From Parasponia andersonii (Eukaryota; Streptophyta; Magnoliopsida; Rosales; Cannabaceae), in NCBI GenBank assembly GCA_002914805.1, contig JXTB01000403.1, positions 254,739 to 318,738 of the forward strand: a DNA stretch of 64,000 nt. Reading direction: 5' to 3'. Below the pieces are notes generated by a model. The model was not told the origin of the DNA. It ran no database searches and saw only the letters and a program-made list of their open reading frames with translations. The position numbers were made by a program, and so were the translations under genes. Positions 1 through 12,869 of this stretch are shown here, piece by piece (the stretch's first letter is position 1; every line of letters starts with the position of its first letter).

Positions 1-1130
1 AATTAGTACCATAATTATTAATAAGGTCCTTTCGACATGAGTTGAGATGAAAATCTTAGAATTCGTCAATTCTAAGTGGTATACTCATATAGTAGAGTAT
101 GATTATCAATAAAAATAATGATAACAACATAAACTATGAGATGAGATCGTATATGAAGACGTGATTGAAATCAAGTCTTCAAGTAGGAGATAGTTGATGT
201 ATGTGAATAGATCTGTGTGAATACATGTGAACATATGTGTGAACAAATATGAATATATTTGTGTGAAAATATGTGAACGTGTACATATGAATACATGTGA
301 ATAGATATGAACATATATATATATATATATATGAAGATATATGAATGTATACATGTAAACACATGTGAACAGATATGAACATATATCCACATATGAACAC
401 CTAAATGGTGAGTCTAGTCTATAAATAAAGGCTTTATTTTTTCATTCTCTTCATCCTAAAAAAAATTAGAAGCATTTCAACTTCTCTTCTAATTAAGTCC
501 TTTCTTTTCTCTTTATTTCTTCTTTCAAAGAGAGTAAAGTTTCTTTGTGAAATAGGAGGTTTCAAAGAGTAGCGATGTAAGATGTGAGTAAGAGAATACT
601 TGTGAGAAAATACTTGGGTATATTGTAGTCATTGGGTAGAAAATAGAAAAGTCTATATAATTGTACAAATTTTTCATATAGTGAAATTTTTTTTTTCTAA
701 GAGATAGTAGTTTTTGTTAGGATTTATGTGTTAAAAGCATGTATATTTTAGATATTTACTAATTTAATAAAATGACATTTTTCTATTTAAATTTGTATAA
801 TTTGTATGTCTTTGAATATAAAAAAAATCCTTAGTTTATTTATGTGACCATAAATTTAGTATATAAGTATTATATACATGAGGATTAAATTTATGGATAA
901 TAAACTAAACATAGTCTGTAATTAATTAAAGTATGGGATCTTTACTTAAATATTATTAGTACGGTTCATTAACATTGAGAATGTAATAGTCTTATCTAGA
1001 CTATTGATATGATAATATCATAATGGAGGTATTTTATATAATTTGATTATATAGGACTGGATTAGACATGATTTGAATCTCACATAAATTCCGTTAACTA
1101 TTAAGAGTTCAAATAATATCACTAGATGAT
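1..1130. other. AT-rich non-coding DNA with LTR-like promoter features
   Basis: No credible coding region. Around 419-431 there is a TATA-like box (ctataaataaag) followed by a pyrimidine-rich stretch and a GT-rich segment ending near 690 in tcatatagtgaaat. That order is common in the R/U5 part of plant copia LTRs. I found no second copy, TSD or primer site in the window, so an LTR remnant is only a guess. The rest (700-1130) is AT-rich and unremarkable. Confidence 0.35.
190..400. repeat. Degenerate short tandem repeat, gtgaacatat-like units
   Basis: About 200 bases consist of decayed units around ten to twelve bases long with a gtgaa(t/c)a core (gtgaatagat, gtgaacatat, gtgaacgtgtac), interrupted by a (ta)n run near 313-332. 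Reading frames that cross it give only Tyr/Ile/His-rich low-complexity peptides and are not genes. Confidence 0.7.
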
Positions 1131-1157
1131 CATATATATATATATATATATATATAT
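1131..1157. repeat. (TA)n microsatellite bordering the assembly gap
   Basis: Pure TA dinucleotides run directly into the undetermined bases. The repeat probably caused the assembly break, and its true length is unknown. Confidence 0.9.
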
Positions 1158-1827
1158 NNNNNNNNNNNNNNNNNNNNNNNNNNNNNNNNNNNNNNNNNNN
1201 NNNNNNNNNNNNNNNNNNNNNNNNNNNNNNNNNNNNNNNNNNNNNNNNNNNNNNNNNNNNNNNNNNNNNNNNNNNNNNNNNNNNNNNNNNNNNNNNNNNN
1301 NNNNNNNNNNNNNNNNNNNNNNNNNNNNNNNNNNNNNNNNNNNNNNNNNNNNNNNNNNNNNNNNNNNNNNNNNNNNNNNNNNNNNNNNNNNNNNNNNNNN
1401 NNNNNNNNNNNNNNNNNNNNNNNNNNNNNNNNNNNNNNNNNNNNNNNNNNNNNNNNNNNNNNNNNNNNNNNNNNNNNNNNNNNNNNNNNNNNNNNNNNNN
1501 NNNNNNNNNNNNNNNNNNNNNNNNNNNNNNNNNNNNNNNNNNNNNNNNNNNNNNNNNNNNNNNNNNNNNNNNNNNNNNNNNNNNNNNNNNNNNNNNNNNN
1601 NNNNNNNNNNNNNNNNNNNNNNNNNNNNNNNNNNNNNNNNNNNNNNNNNNNNNNNNNNNNNNNNNNNNNNNNNNNNNNNNNNNNNNNNNNNNNNNNNNNN
1701 NNNNNNNNNNNNNNNNNNNNNNNNNNNNNNNNNNNNNNNNNNNNNNNNNNNNNNNNNNNNNNNNNNNNNNNNNNNNNNNNNNNNNNNNNNNNNNNNNNNN
1801 NNNNNNNNNNNNNNNNNNNNNNNNNNN
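1158..1827. other. Assembly gap (670 undetermined bases)
   Basis: All bases are n. The gap lies immediately downstream, in the minus-strand sense, of the last readable exon of the NCL-type exchanger. It therefore should contain the final coding exon and part of the 3' UTR, if its size is near true. Confidence 0.98.
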
Positions 1828-1851
1828 AGCAGATATTGGTAAGAAGCAGAC

Positions 1852-4800
1852 CTCTGAGTATGCCAAAGAGGCAGTCCTCAACCTCTTCTTGTTGACAGAG
1901 ATCAGAGTGGATACAATCTCACTAGAGCTAGCAAAAGGAAGGATCACAAACGAAACAAAGAACGAAGGAATGCTCGTCGCTGTTGAGAAATTGTTGACAG
2001 TATCCACTAGCGGATCAGCGAAAGCCGCAGCAACTACGGTTCCCAGAAGCAGCATGAACACTGATTTTGATATTTGACTCCTGGGATTTTCAACTTTCTC
2101 CACTGCCTCATCACTCTTATCCTCAAAAAGTTCTTTTTCTCTCCTTGTTTCCTGCAATACATACATATAAATATATATATGGATTTGTATCATCCAACAA
2201 GTAGTTGGATTGGACAAATTCAGATGAAGATAACTAATAACTTACCAAATCAAAATCATTTAAGAGTCTTATTGATTGGAGAGTCCTTCCTTGGTGCATT
2301 ATCGCAGCACGCTTGGCCTTGTTTAGCCATCTTGTGAACCCTTTGACAAATTCACTCTCATCTATTTGTGTATCATGAGATGTATCAAAATCTTTCATCA
2401 CTTGAGCAACAGCTTCATCACTGTCTATATCGACCTCTTCAAATTGGAATCCTATAATCAGAGCTCGTAGATCGTTCATCGTTAGGTATCCATCCGAATT
2501 CTGATCCATTGTCTTAAATAACCTGTCATTTATTCACAATGTAAGATCTGGCTAAGGACTTACAGGGGAATAAGAAAACCTTTGTCTGTTGAGCATGTAT
2601 ATTGGTGGACTTCTAAAGTAGATTATCATATTGTTGCACACTTTAGGAACAAGGAAGCCTTTAAAACTATGGTAAAGTAAATAATTTTGTGGACTTTTTA
2701 GAGAAAAATTGCACTATGGATGGCTTTTTTTGGGGGAAAAAAAAAGTGAATAAGTTGGAATAAGGTACAAATGGGAAATCAAACTGAAGTTTCTAATGAA
2801 GACTAACTTCTGTAAAACAACTTTGTCAGGTTCACCATTGGCGGTAAAAAGCTTTCCTAGCGAAGAACTCCTCCTCAAATACTTCAGAAAGCCTGACATC
2901 ACATGCTTATGCTTGGCATAAGCAAGTTTTCTCTTCTGAATCCAAGGCTGAAAGATCTGTGTCAACATATCAAAGTACAGTACTGCCTTTTTACTCATTA
3001 TTTCTTTGTTTTCTTCCCTTAAACGAAGGCAAAGCCAAGAATAGCATATCAGACTAAATCAAATCATCATATATAGGATTCTTCTTAGAAATTCAAGTTT
3101 ATTTTAGGTACCTGATAGAGACTATAAGCAACAAATAAAGAGATGGATATGATGAATGAGATCAGAACGGCTAAGCGACTAAGAGAAGTTGCATTGAAGA
3201 CTAGTGGTAGTTGGACTATTATGAATGGGATAACAGATATAACCATGGTCCTGGCAGCATAGCTAGTCCATATATCAGTGCTCACTCCGGATCCTGACAA
3301 ATAGAAAAGAAGAAACTTTGAGCCTTACTGAGGCAGCTGTATGAATATGGAGGCCTGAAAATCAAGAGAGTCAGACTCTAACTAAATGAAAAAGCCACTT
3401 ATATTTTGCCCGAGCAAAATAGTCACAAGCTGCCTTACTTGGGTAAAATCTTAAAGTCAATAATTAGTACAAGTGAATTGCCAATTATATGCTTTTCATT
3501 CACATTAAAATATACTGAACACTGAATATTCAAGGCCAAATTAGCATCAAAGGCCTAAGAGTACGAAAATATATACCAGTTAAGCTGAATCCTTTTGTAT
3601 CTTGCTGATCCACTGCCACCGAATATTCGAGGTCACACTTGCCTGCTATAAGACATGAGCCCCAAAGGATGGTAAGAAGCATAACATTTGATCCAGCTAG
3701 GAGTCCCATCCCAACTGAGACTTGGCTTTGAGCAGTTTCTTTGTCACCAGATAGTCCAGAGGCTGTTTAGACACCATTAAGAACATACTCACTTAAATTA
3801 GTAGACCATTTACCGATAAAGTAAATGAAACACTGATGAAATTCAATCTCCAAAGAGAAAAATTAATGATTCCAGATGAATGTTTCTTTATAAATAATTA
3901 AAAGTAGTAGCAAATATGCTGTCTTAGTATCTATTTGGCTGAAATATAAATTGGATTCGTACTTGGTTGGGGAGTATATGATTATGAAATTAGCCAATAT
4001 ACGTCCAAGCAAGTCATGGGGTCCCTTCACGTTGGAATAATTATAGTCAGTGTCCATTTTTACGCTTCGTTTTATAGTAATATATTTTAGCGATAATCCT
4101 AAAAACAATATCCTCTATTAAATATTATGTTTAACTATTTGTTCAAAATGAAGTTCTAAATCCATCAAAAATTTAATTATGTACATTCATTTTCTCTTTA
4201 CATCACCAAAAGAATTATTTTATTATTGTGTTTTTTCTATATACATTCCTCATATTCCAAAAATACCACTTTATGCGTGCATTCTTTATCTTGTTGTACT
4301 AATGATGGAAATTAACAACAAATGTGCAACTTAAGCTATTATTAAATCAGTTTAACTAACATTGGTTTTTTAAAATTTTCAAAGTTCATCTATCTTTTTT
4401 TATATGATTATCCATCAATTTTATCATGTGCCTTTTGCCTCACATTTTCGTATTCTTTTATTTTTTCACAAAAAGATAAAATATAAAAAAATTTGATCAG
4501 AATAACATGATAGATAAAAAGGGGGGGGGGGGGGTTTTTTTCTTTTTTTTTTTTTTCTATTGCTCTAATGACATTTTTTCAGTCGTTGTAATTCATAAAT
4601 CTATTTTCACTATATAGTTTTTTATTTTAATAAAAATTACTCACACCGACAATTTTTTTTTTTTTGCATGTGCTTCTTTTCATTTAAAAAAAAAACAATA
4701 AAACAATAAAAAACAAATGTCTTTTAAAGTATATTTATGTTTATTTATATCATTATGATATTTCCTCATCTGGTTTAAACAATTCATCCCTTTTTGTTTT

Positions 4801-7231
4801 CCTTCTAGCATAATGAAAATACTTAATTCTTAGATTATCTTTCTCAAAAAAAAAAATCTTAGATTGTTCTTTTTTGTAATCTTATTTAGAGGTAAAATTA
4901 TAATTAAAATTATGAATATACATAATCTAATTGTTGATGTATTTAGAATTTCTCTTGTTCAAATAAAACCCAAAAGTATCCTATCTATTTTTGAAAATAG
5001 GAAAAAAAATATACCCTTGTATTTTTTTGGGTCAAACTTAAAGAGTGAAATATTTAAAATATCATTGCATATATGTTTCAAAAATATATTACCAAACACT
5101 CCCCATTATCTAATCAAATTTTTTTAAAAAAATAATAATATCACATTATTTTTCTAGAAAAATGTTGATAATATTTATTTTTCAATAAATTTTTAGATTA
5201 TTATTTTTTAAAAAGATTAATCAAGGATTGTTTGGATATCAATATTTTAAATGTATTAATATATTCAGAAAAGAATTTAATCAAAAATTTGACCAAAAAG
5301 TCGTTTAATTTTGTCCTATTCTAAAAAATAGAAGAAATATTTTTATTTTTGAGTTTTACGAGAACAGAAGAGATGATAAACGTAAACATAGTCTTTAGCT
5401 AAAATAAGATGTTTTGGGGATTATCCCTTTTTTATAATAGATAAATGGCTAAGTGTAGTAGTTTCTATGGTGTGTATATCGATTGATTTACCGGATCTAC
5501 TTTATGTACAAAGTACACACTAGTCTGAGTAGATCACTTTATATAAACATATCAACTGGCATATAAATCACATGATACATTCGGACAATTTGCCGTTGTG
5601 TTCAAAACGGACAAATGTTTTAAGGAAGCCCAAAACTAAGCCATTTTGCTAAAAGCCCCTTCATGTTATTAAGCTCTGTTGTAAACTTTAATTGAACTTG
5701 ATTTAGTTAAAACTGAGAATTAGGTAGCAGGAATATATCTTTCTTCTTGTAGTCTCGGACCTCACATAGTTACCCTCATAAAATTTAAGAAATTATTGAA
5801 CACTAAATTGATGTTGGATATATCTAATTAGAATGTTGATTTAGTCATAAATCAATTGTTCAATCTTGCCAAAATCTCAGTAGAAATATATCGTCACTGT
5901 TATTGTTCGATAGACAACATCTCAAGTTGAGAATATATTTGCACTGACTCCACCATGGGCCAATTATTACATCCATATGCCACACACGCAAAATTAATAA
6001 ACAGTCAAAGGTATGACAGATTACTAGGTACATGGGATGACTAGTAAAATCCTTTTTTAAAAAAAAAATAAATAAATTTATAGCTAATTGGTATAAACCA
6101 ATTCAACAATTTCAAACCCATTTATATATGATTTCATGGTGTTCATTCAATTGTCATCAATTTGGAAATTATATAGTAGGTAGATTGATCACTTGGTTGA
6201 ACTTTTCCATGCTTTGCTTATGGGGATGTATTACGACATTATTTTAATTTTTAAGGATGAAGTTTTAGAAAGGCACGAAACAAAGACAAGGGAAAGCCCT
6301 ATTGAAATGAAGCAAAAATGAGATGTGATGTATCAAATCAACAACTTGTGTAATACTAATATGTATACATGGACCCAACTCAAGTCCGGTCAAAGTTTTC
6401 GGTTTGGTGTAGAATTTGACAACAGAGGAACTATTCTATATGATAAATTGAGAAACTGAAACAAATAGCGAACAGAAGTACTAAACCAGAAAGCTATAAT
6501 TTTTGTTAATCAAGAAAGCTAATTGTTATTATTTCCTATATATTAATTGGTTCCCCTGAAATTAACTTTGAGTAGTTGAAGAAAGAAAACCATATTTGAA
6601 ATTAATCCAAAAGAATGTCTAAGAAGATCTAATAAAATCCAAAAGCAAGTTATTATTTGAATATCAACCAACAATAATATTATAAATAATCTTATGATCA
6701 GGTTTTATATTTTTGTCAAGATGAATTATTAACTAAATGAGAGAGGCTGGTTTTATTTAAAGCAAAAAAAAAAAAAAAAAAAAAAAGATGCTGGTTTTAT
6801 TTAGGTAGTATTATATTTTTGTTATAAAAAAGCATACCAAGTATAATTGTTGCGTCAGGGAGGGCTCCCAAAATAGGGAGAAAGAAACCACCAATGATAC
6901 CAGGTCCAAGAATCTGAAGCAAGAACTCACTTCCATGGGACAACAACTTAGCTGAAAGGAACATGAGGTAACCATAAACGACAATGAGGAAAATGTTTCC
7001 AACGACAGTGGTGGTGCATGGTAAGAATCCGTACGTCTCTTCGCAGCCACTCGACGACGACGAAAACCGGTTTAGAGAAATGAAACTCGGTCGCCGGACA
7101 CTTGGGACGCCATCCGAAGCCAAATCATCATCTGAAACACGTTGACTGCTTTGTCCGGAGCTGCCTAAAATTAGTAACAACAATGCTAGTGCTAGGAAAA
7201 GTTGTAGTGCTACGTCTTTCTTAATAGCCAT
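1852..7231 (-). CDS. NCL: NCL-type sodium/calcium exchanger with EF-hands (six exons; last exon lost in gap)
   Basis: Membrane cation/Ca2+ exchanger fused to a cytosolic EF-hand domain, the plant NCL family implicated in Ca2+ and Na+ homeostasis. Exons with GT..AG borders: 6838-7231, 3577-3762, 3112-3293, 2808-2956, 2246-2522 and 1852-2151; together 1488 nt, exactly 496 codons. Arabidopsis NCL has about 585 residues, so some 85-90 residues, the last membrane segments, are missing and should lie in the gap. Seen: an N-terminal signal-like hydrophobic stretch from the ATG at 7231; first alpha-repeat motif GPGIIGGFFLPILGALPDA, continued across the first splice site as SGLSGD..QSQVSVGMG; a loop with PWIQKRKLAYAKHKHV; EF-hand loops DQNSDGYLTMND and DTSHDTQIDESE; second alpha-repeat around FADPLVDTVNNFSTATSIPS. 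The donor at 1852/1851 (gag|gtctgc) is the only uncertain border. No frameshift or stop is seen, so the gene is probably functional. Confidence 0.93.
3763..6837 (-). other. Large first intron of the exchanger gene
   Basis: About 3.1 kb of AT-rich intron between exon 1 (donor gtatgc at 6837) and exon 2 (acceptor ag at 3764-3763). It holds a 14-G run followed by T-rich sequence (4521-4560), several poly(T) and poly(A) runs, and a poly(A) tract at 6764-6786 flanked by 14-base direct repeats. No coding sequence of its own is visible. Confidence 0.8.
6746..6803 (+). repeat. Poly(A) tract (A23) flanked by 14-bp direct repeats
   Basis: The string gctggttttattta occurs at 6746-6759 and again at 6790-6803. 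Between them is aagc, 23 A residues and gat. Direct repeats around a bare poly(A) run are what a non-LTR retrotransposition event leaves when almost nothing but the tail is inserted. Replication slippage is an alternative. Confidence 0.6.
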
Positions 7232-10200
7232 GTTTAATATATTGTTAGCCTTTGCTAAAAGCTTTAATAATAATCTATATAGATAATATGGCTGTGTTGT
7301 TTTGCTATATATGCAGCTTCAAATGGAAAATTAGACGAGGATTTGGTGAAGATTATTCGAGTCAAGCAAAAAAAACAAAAAAAAATCAAAGGTAAGTACA
7401 TGGTACACATAATAATATAATAGAAAAGTGGATGTAAATTAAGTTGGCGATGAAGCTTGGCCCAAAGGAAGCATAATAAGCAAGCAGGCAGCCATTTGAT
7501 GTCAGCATATTTTTATATCGTGATCAATTAGCTTGCGTTGAAGATTTTAGGACAAAATACTCTAAGCCCCAACTTTCGCTAATAGTTGTCCTTCACTCTT
7601 TATTTTCGTAAACGATGGTTATATTGCCACGTCTATGTCTCCACTCTCCACGTTTATTTTTAATATTTTTTTTTAATTGACAAAAAAACCATTAATGAAT
7701 TTTTTTTTTGGAAAGAAAAAGAATAGAATAAAAAAGCTCTTTACACTCAAATTCTCTAAACAATTAATTAACAAGAAAACATCAACTCTTTCACACCTCT
7801 TTTCTTAAGCACAAACATTCGTTGTTAACCAGAACTACAAATTTATCCCAATCATTTTCTTTGAAAGTATTTTACATATTTTCGTCGTTAATATACTGCA
7901 GCTAGTCCTAATTTTACTCAGAATATCATAGAAGAAGAAAAATCAAAAAAACAAAATTAATCAGAGGAACGGAAGTGAAATTTATATATATATGATCTTT
8001 TAAACCATTCAAAAGATTTTTTGTTTTTGGTATTTTGTTTTCTCTTTCGAATTTTTATCGCTTTTAAACACTATCGCTTGGAGGATAAAAGATAAATCGA
8101 GCATAGAATTAATCTAATAATCTCCATAAACTTCAACAAAAAAGAAAAGAAACCAAATGTCTACCAAACTTCTGACTTTTGAGATGTTCTAAATATGAAA
8201 TCAAATAACTCAATCATTAATTTCTGGGGAAAAAGAAAGGAAGAAAATATAATAAAAAAGTTGGTGCTAAATAGCGTGTTTGAAGTAGAAACGAGGAACA
8301 AATTGACTAAATCATGATTTATTCTCTCATTTTGTTGATAATCAACAAGTATAATACAATAGGATTTTGGATTTTGAAGAACAATGGTGAATAAAATCAT
8401 GTGGGTAGGATATTTTTGGAATAACGAGGGATATTATAAGCAATATTTAAATTTTAAGATTTACACCACGTGTAGTTTTAGAAAATGTGTGGAATAAAAA
8501 AACAAAAGGGTGGTAATAGACCCAATCTTTTAAAATTATGACTATGCAACCTAATTTTATAAATGTATTGTCATTTAATCCTAATTTTGTCAAATGTGGT
8601 GTCAATTAATTTTAGCAGATAACATCAAAAATCTATATATGTCTGCGAGTAAAAACAAGATTGCATCAGATATGTTCTTGGTTAAAGGGCTGTATTAGCT
8701 TTACTAGATTTTGTGGGTATGAAAGTAAGAAAATTTCCTAAAATTTCTTCCTCGTCATTCTTGATTTTCAATCACAAGAACTTTCCAAATTTCTTGGATT
8801 TATGCAAAATTGAGAAAATAGAGATTTTTGTCTCCTTTATACTTTCCTATTTAGCGGCTCTTGGTATTCAGTATAAAAAGAATTTTTTCTCTAATATTAT
8901 CTACTAATTGGGGCAAATTAGCACCACATTTTGTAAAAATTACGGCGTAAAATTTAGGGTATATATGTAAAATTTCAAATATAAAAAGAGAAACAATAAC
9001 TATTAGTAAAAGCGAGTCCCACAAGGTACTTTATATAGATTTTATTAACGAATTTGTTTTTTTTTTCAACATGCATGATGTATTATGATCTTTTTCTTTT
9101 GGGTGAATATAGTAAAGACCTCTGAAAGTGCCTATTATATCACTTTAGCCTCTAAATATTTTAACTTACATGCCAATAACCTTTAAATTATGAAATTATT
9201 GCACCAATAGCCCCTTTATCACAAATTATTAGTTTTTGTTTTAAAAGAAAATAATCTTGAATAAAGTGTAAAATTGGGCATTACTTATTATATTATAACT
9301 TAGAATCACATTTTCATTCATAATTACTAAATTATATGCTTTATATATTATTCATTTTTGTTAAAAATTTAATAGTTTGTGATAAAAATAAAAAGTCATC
9401 GCTATAATAATTGCACAAATTTTAATAATTTATTATATAAATTAAAACTTCAGAATCTCATTATTAGCTACAATTATTAAATTAGGTACTTTGTAATGAC
9501 TTATTTCTTTAAATATTTAACAAATTGGTAATAAAAAAGTTATTATTACAACAATTACATAATGTATGGATCATTATTAAGTAAATTGAAAATTCATAAA
9601 CTAAAGTCAGTAAAACATATAATTCAAGGCTATTAATATCATCAATCATTTTCTTTCTTTTTTTATGTCTATTTACATTTCCTGCAAGGTGACTCAATCC
9701 CCAAAACTTTTTGATTGTAGGCCATGAGTTAAAGCATATAATATATCATACGATCTTTAGATTAAAATTTTAAATCGGTATATAGATTCGCTTTTGGGAG
9801 CTTCCAACCTTACCCAAATTCCAACAAAATTTACATACATTTCGTTAATAAAACTGATAGATAATCCGAGGTAGCTTGCCTTATTAGTGATATTGTAGCA
9901 TAAAAATGAACATATATATAACGTATGCTTATAGCATATCCCACAAGTAAGCTAGTAGTCAAAATTTCCAAAAATAAAAAAAAACTAGTAGTCAAAATTG
10001 TTTTCGTGTAACGATAATTCTAAGTCCTACTTCCTCATAATCGAGCCAGAATGTTTCAAGGGTATTGATTGTTCGTAATAATTTTTCTTTTCTTTTCTTT
10101 TTTTTTTCCCTTCTACCTAGTTCGTTTTATATTGAATATCTATATAGTGGTAAATTGAATAGTTCTTTTCCTTCTATAAAACCCCGCACGAAGGTTATGT

Positions 10201-11555
10201 CATACTCATAGGTCTGGAACTGGAAGTTTGTCTTTTAGTAAAAAATATTTTTTTTCGTCAAGGAGTACAGCAAAATATATATATATATATAACGATCAAA
10301 TCTTTAGAAAATAGTAGAATTAGTGGAATTAGTAATTTCTTAGGCTATATTCGGTATGAGAGAAAAAAGAGAGTGAATAAACAGTAAAAGAGAAAAGCGA
10401 AGAGAATATGAATACAATGGGTTTCATAATCGGAGGGAAAAAGGAAGGAAAACAAAACTAAGGAGGGAAAAAAATTGACGGTCCACAAGAATTTCTCCCA
10501 CAAATTGGAGAAAAGAGAGGAAACAAATTGTTCAATTAATGATAGAGTTGAATTTACTAAACATCTTTGTATATCAAATTTTAAAATAGTACAAAGGAGA
10601 GATAGTTTTCTTTCCATTCTATACATTTCATCTCTACAAGTTATAGTCATAGTTTTTTCTTTGAAATAGAGTTTAATTAATGATCTATATATTTTATAAA
10701 TAAAAAAAAATAACTCACATTATAAGAAGAGGTGAACTCCCAATTTAATATCTAATCACCAACTTATGAGCTAGTCCTAATAAGCACAAATCATAATCAT
10801 AGTTGAAAGAACATGTCACTTGTAAAAACATTTTCTTTCGTCTCTACAAACCATAGCCATAGTAATGACAAGTCATTTCCTTTCAAAGCTTTCTATTATC
10901 ATTGTGAAATCATGTCATTTTCACTTTAAAGTTGGAAAAACCACATGCATACCTTTCTCTAAGCATATTTACATAAAAACTTGTTTTTTATTTCTAATTT
11001 ATTTATACCTATTTTTTGAGAAATATATACCACAAGTATTTAATATACAAAACTTATTTCACAGTATACATTTTATGAATAAAAAACTGTTATGTAAAAA
11101 TTGGTAACATTTCATAATATATACTGTGCGTATAAATTAAACTGTAAATATAAAACATAGGTATATATTTATACTATAAATATATACTATACATATTTTT
11201 TACATACAATACATACTTAAAAAATGGGTACTGGGGAAATTAATGAAAAAGCAGGTAGTGGTGAAATATACGGAAAAAAAGGGGATTTGGATGAAAATAC
11301 CTATGTTTAAATAAATATTACAATTTATATGACCTTCTTATGACAATTATTTTTCCGTACAAACTTTTACTACTATTTTTATAAATATTTTCAGTATAAA
11401 AGGCGTGGTGATAGTTTTGTAATTAAGTCAATCTTTTTTACAGTATCGGTTATTAAATAAAAAGTACAATAAGTATGTGAAAAAAGCAAACCTAGCTTGG
11501 TGGTTGGGGCTTTAAACCTCCCGTTCTTTGGATCATTAACACCCAGCACCTTCAT
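7232..11555. other. Intergenic AT-rich DNA upstream of the exchanger gene
   Basis: The first few hundred bases should include the exchanger promoter, but I cannot single out a convincing TATA box. Only short, low-complexity reading frames are present. A stretch near 9110-9250 (repeated phrases such as 'cctttaaattatgaaattattgcaccaatagcccc') resembles one arm of the Mutator-like MITE family seen better at 13570-13740 and 46798-47354. A (ta)n run lies near 10276-10291. I see no gene here. Confidence 0.6.
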
Positions 11556-11559
11556 TTTT

Positions 11560-11795
11560 TTTCAAGTTATTCTTTTTTTCCACCCCCTCTTTTACGTTAT
11601 TTTTTTCTTTCCTTTTAACCTTTTTTTCCCCTTTTTTAATTTCTCTTCACCTTTTTTTTTTCCTTTACTTTAAATCTTTTCTCTTCTCTTTACCTTTTTT
11701 TCCCTAATTTTTTTCTCTTTTACGTTCTTTTTAACCATTTTTTCCCTTTTTTATTTTTTGCTTTTTTTTTTTCTTATTTTCATTCTTTAAAAGAA
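11560..11795. repeat. Polypyrimidine tract (T/C-rich, low complexity)
   Basis: Roughly 230 bases are almost entirely T and C on the plus strand (blocks such as ttttttcccc and cctttttttt). It has no coding potential. Confidence 0.75.
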
Positions 11796-11887
11796 AAATA
11801 ACATGAATTTTGGATTTTGGTTTCTACTTGAAAAAAAATTGGATTTTAGTTTTTAGTTATAAATTAATGACTTATTTCTAACAATCA

Positions 11888-12115
11888 CACTAGTAATAGG
11901 ATATTAATAATCAATTTACTTTCTCTAGTAATCAACATCAACTAGTTTTAGTTGATGTTGGAACCAATTTGGTTGGTTTTCTACTCCAAAAAAAATTGGA
12001 TTTTAGTTAACTAGTAATAGGATATTAATAATCAATTTACTTTCTCTAGTAATCAACATCAATTAGTTTCTAGTTGACGTTGGAACTAACTTGGTTACTA
12101 ACCAAATTACTTTAT
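11888..12115. repeat. Two-copy direct duplication (about 120-bp period)
   Basis: A block beginning actagtaataggatattaat at about 11889 recurs at about 12009 with few changes through tagttgatgttggaac (tagttgacgttggaac in the second copy). Each copy contains a small palindrome-like pair, catcaactag / tagttgatg. It adjoins the degenerate array that follows. Confidence 0.8.
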
Positions 12116-12148
12116 AGTTTCTCAAATTGATTGATAATTTATGTGTAG

Positions 12149-12740
12149 TAGAACGTCATGAATGTAAGTAAATCATAAGAAATAACAAAAATTTTCAGGA
12201 AACTAATTTGGTTTCCTTTAATCAGAATGTCATATATATAAGTAAATCATGGGAAATTACAAACATTTCTAGGAAATTAATTTAATATCCTTTTAGCAAA
12301 ACACTTTGTATGTAAGTAAATTATAGGAAACTAATACTTTTATATGCAAGTATATTATAGGAAACCAATTCTTTTAGCAAAACACTTTGTCTATAAGTAA
12401 ATCACAGGAAACTAATTTGGTTTCCTTTTAGTAGAATGTTTTGTAGCTTAGTAAATCACAAAAAACTACAAATGTTTCATTTTAGCAAAATATCATGTAT
12501 GAAGTAAATCACAAGAAACTACAAAGGTTTCTAGGAAACTAGTTTGGTTTCCTTTTAACAAAACATTTTGTAGCTAAGTAAATTACAAAAAATCATAAAA
12601 TTTCTTAGAAACCAATTTGGATTCTGTGTAGCAGAATGTCTTGTAGTTAACTAAATCATAGGAAATCAAAAATATCCTATAGTTAAGTAAATCAAAAGAA
12701 ATCAAAAATATTTCTTGCCAAACTAGTTTCTATATAGCAG
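12149..12740. repeat. Degenerate satellite-like tandem array, about nine units
   Basis: Units begin agcagaatgt(c/t)(t/a)tgtag and continue as taagtaaatcacaggaaact, usually followed by acaaatgtttctaggaaact and aatttggtttccttttag. Starts are near 12149, 12222, 12294, 12376, 12440, 12483, 12557, 12622 and 12670. Spacing varies from about 45 to 80 bases because parts of the unit are lost. No open frame spans it, so it is a non-coding array. Confidence 0.75.
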
Positions 12741-12869
12741 AATAATTTGATTTCTCTTGTAACCAGATTGGTTTCTCATTAAGGTTGGAAACTAATTTGG
12801 TTACTAACTAAATTTGTGGTTTCATAAATTATAAGAGAATTTTTTTAAGATATAAGACATTAGGAGAAA

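Noticed and set aside
106..400. Overlapping minus-strand frames rich in Tyr, Ile, His and Phe
   Set aside because: They read through a degenerate minisatellite and (ta)n tract; low-complexity translation, no domain.
1018..2217. A long minus-strand frame and a plus-strand frame crossing the gap
   Set aside because: Length comes from undetermined bases. Only the part at 1852-2151 is genuine (exon 6 of the exchanger).
1889..2337. Plus-strand frames opposite the exchanger exons
   Set aside because: Antisense shadows of conserved minus-strand exons 5 and 6.
10340..10660. Possible hAT MITE (gctatattcggtatgagaga start)
   Set aside because: The left end resembles a known MITE style but no matching right terminus or duplication could be found.
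11480..11545. A-box-like tagcttggtggttgg suggesting another SINE
   Set aside because: No B box at the right distance and no tail; one motif is not enough.
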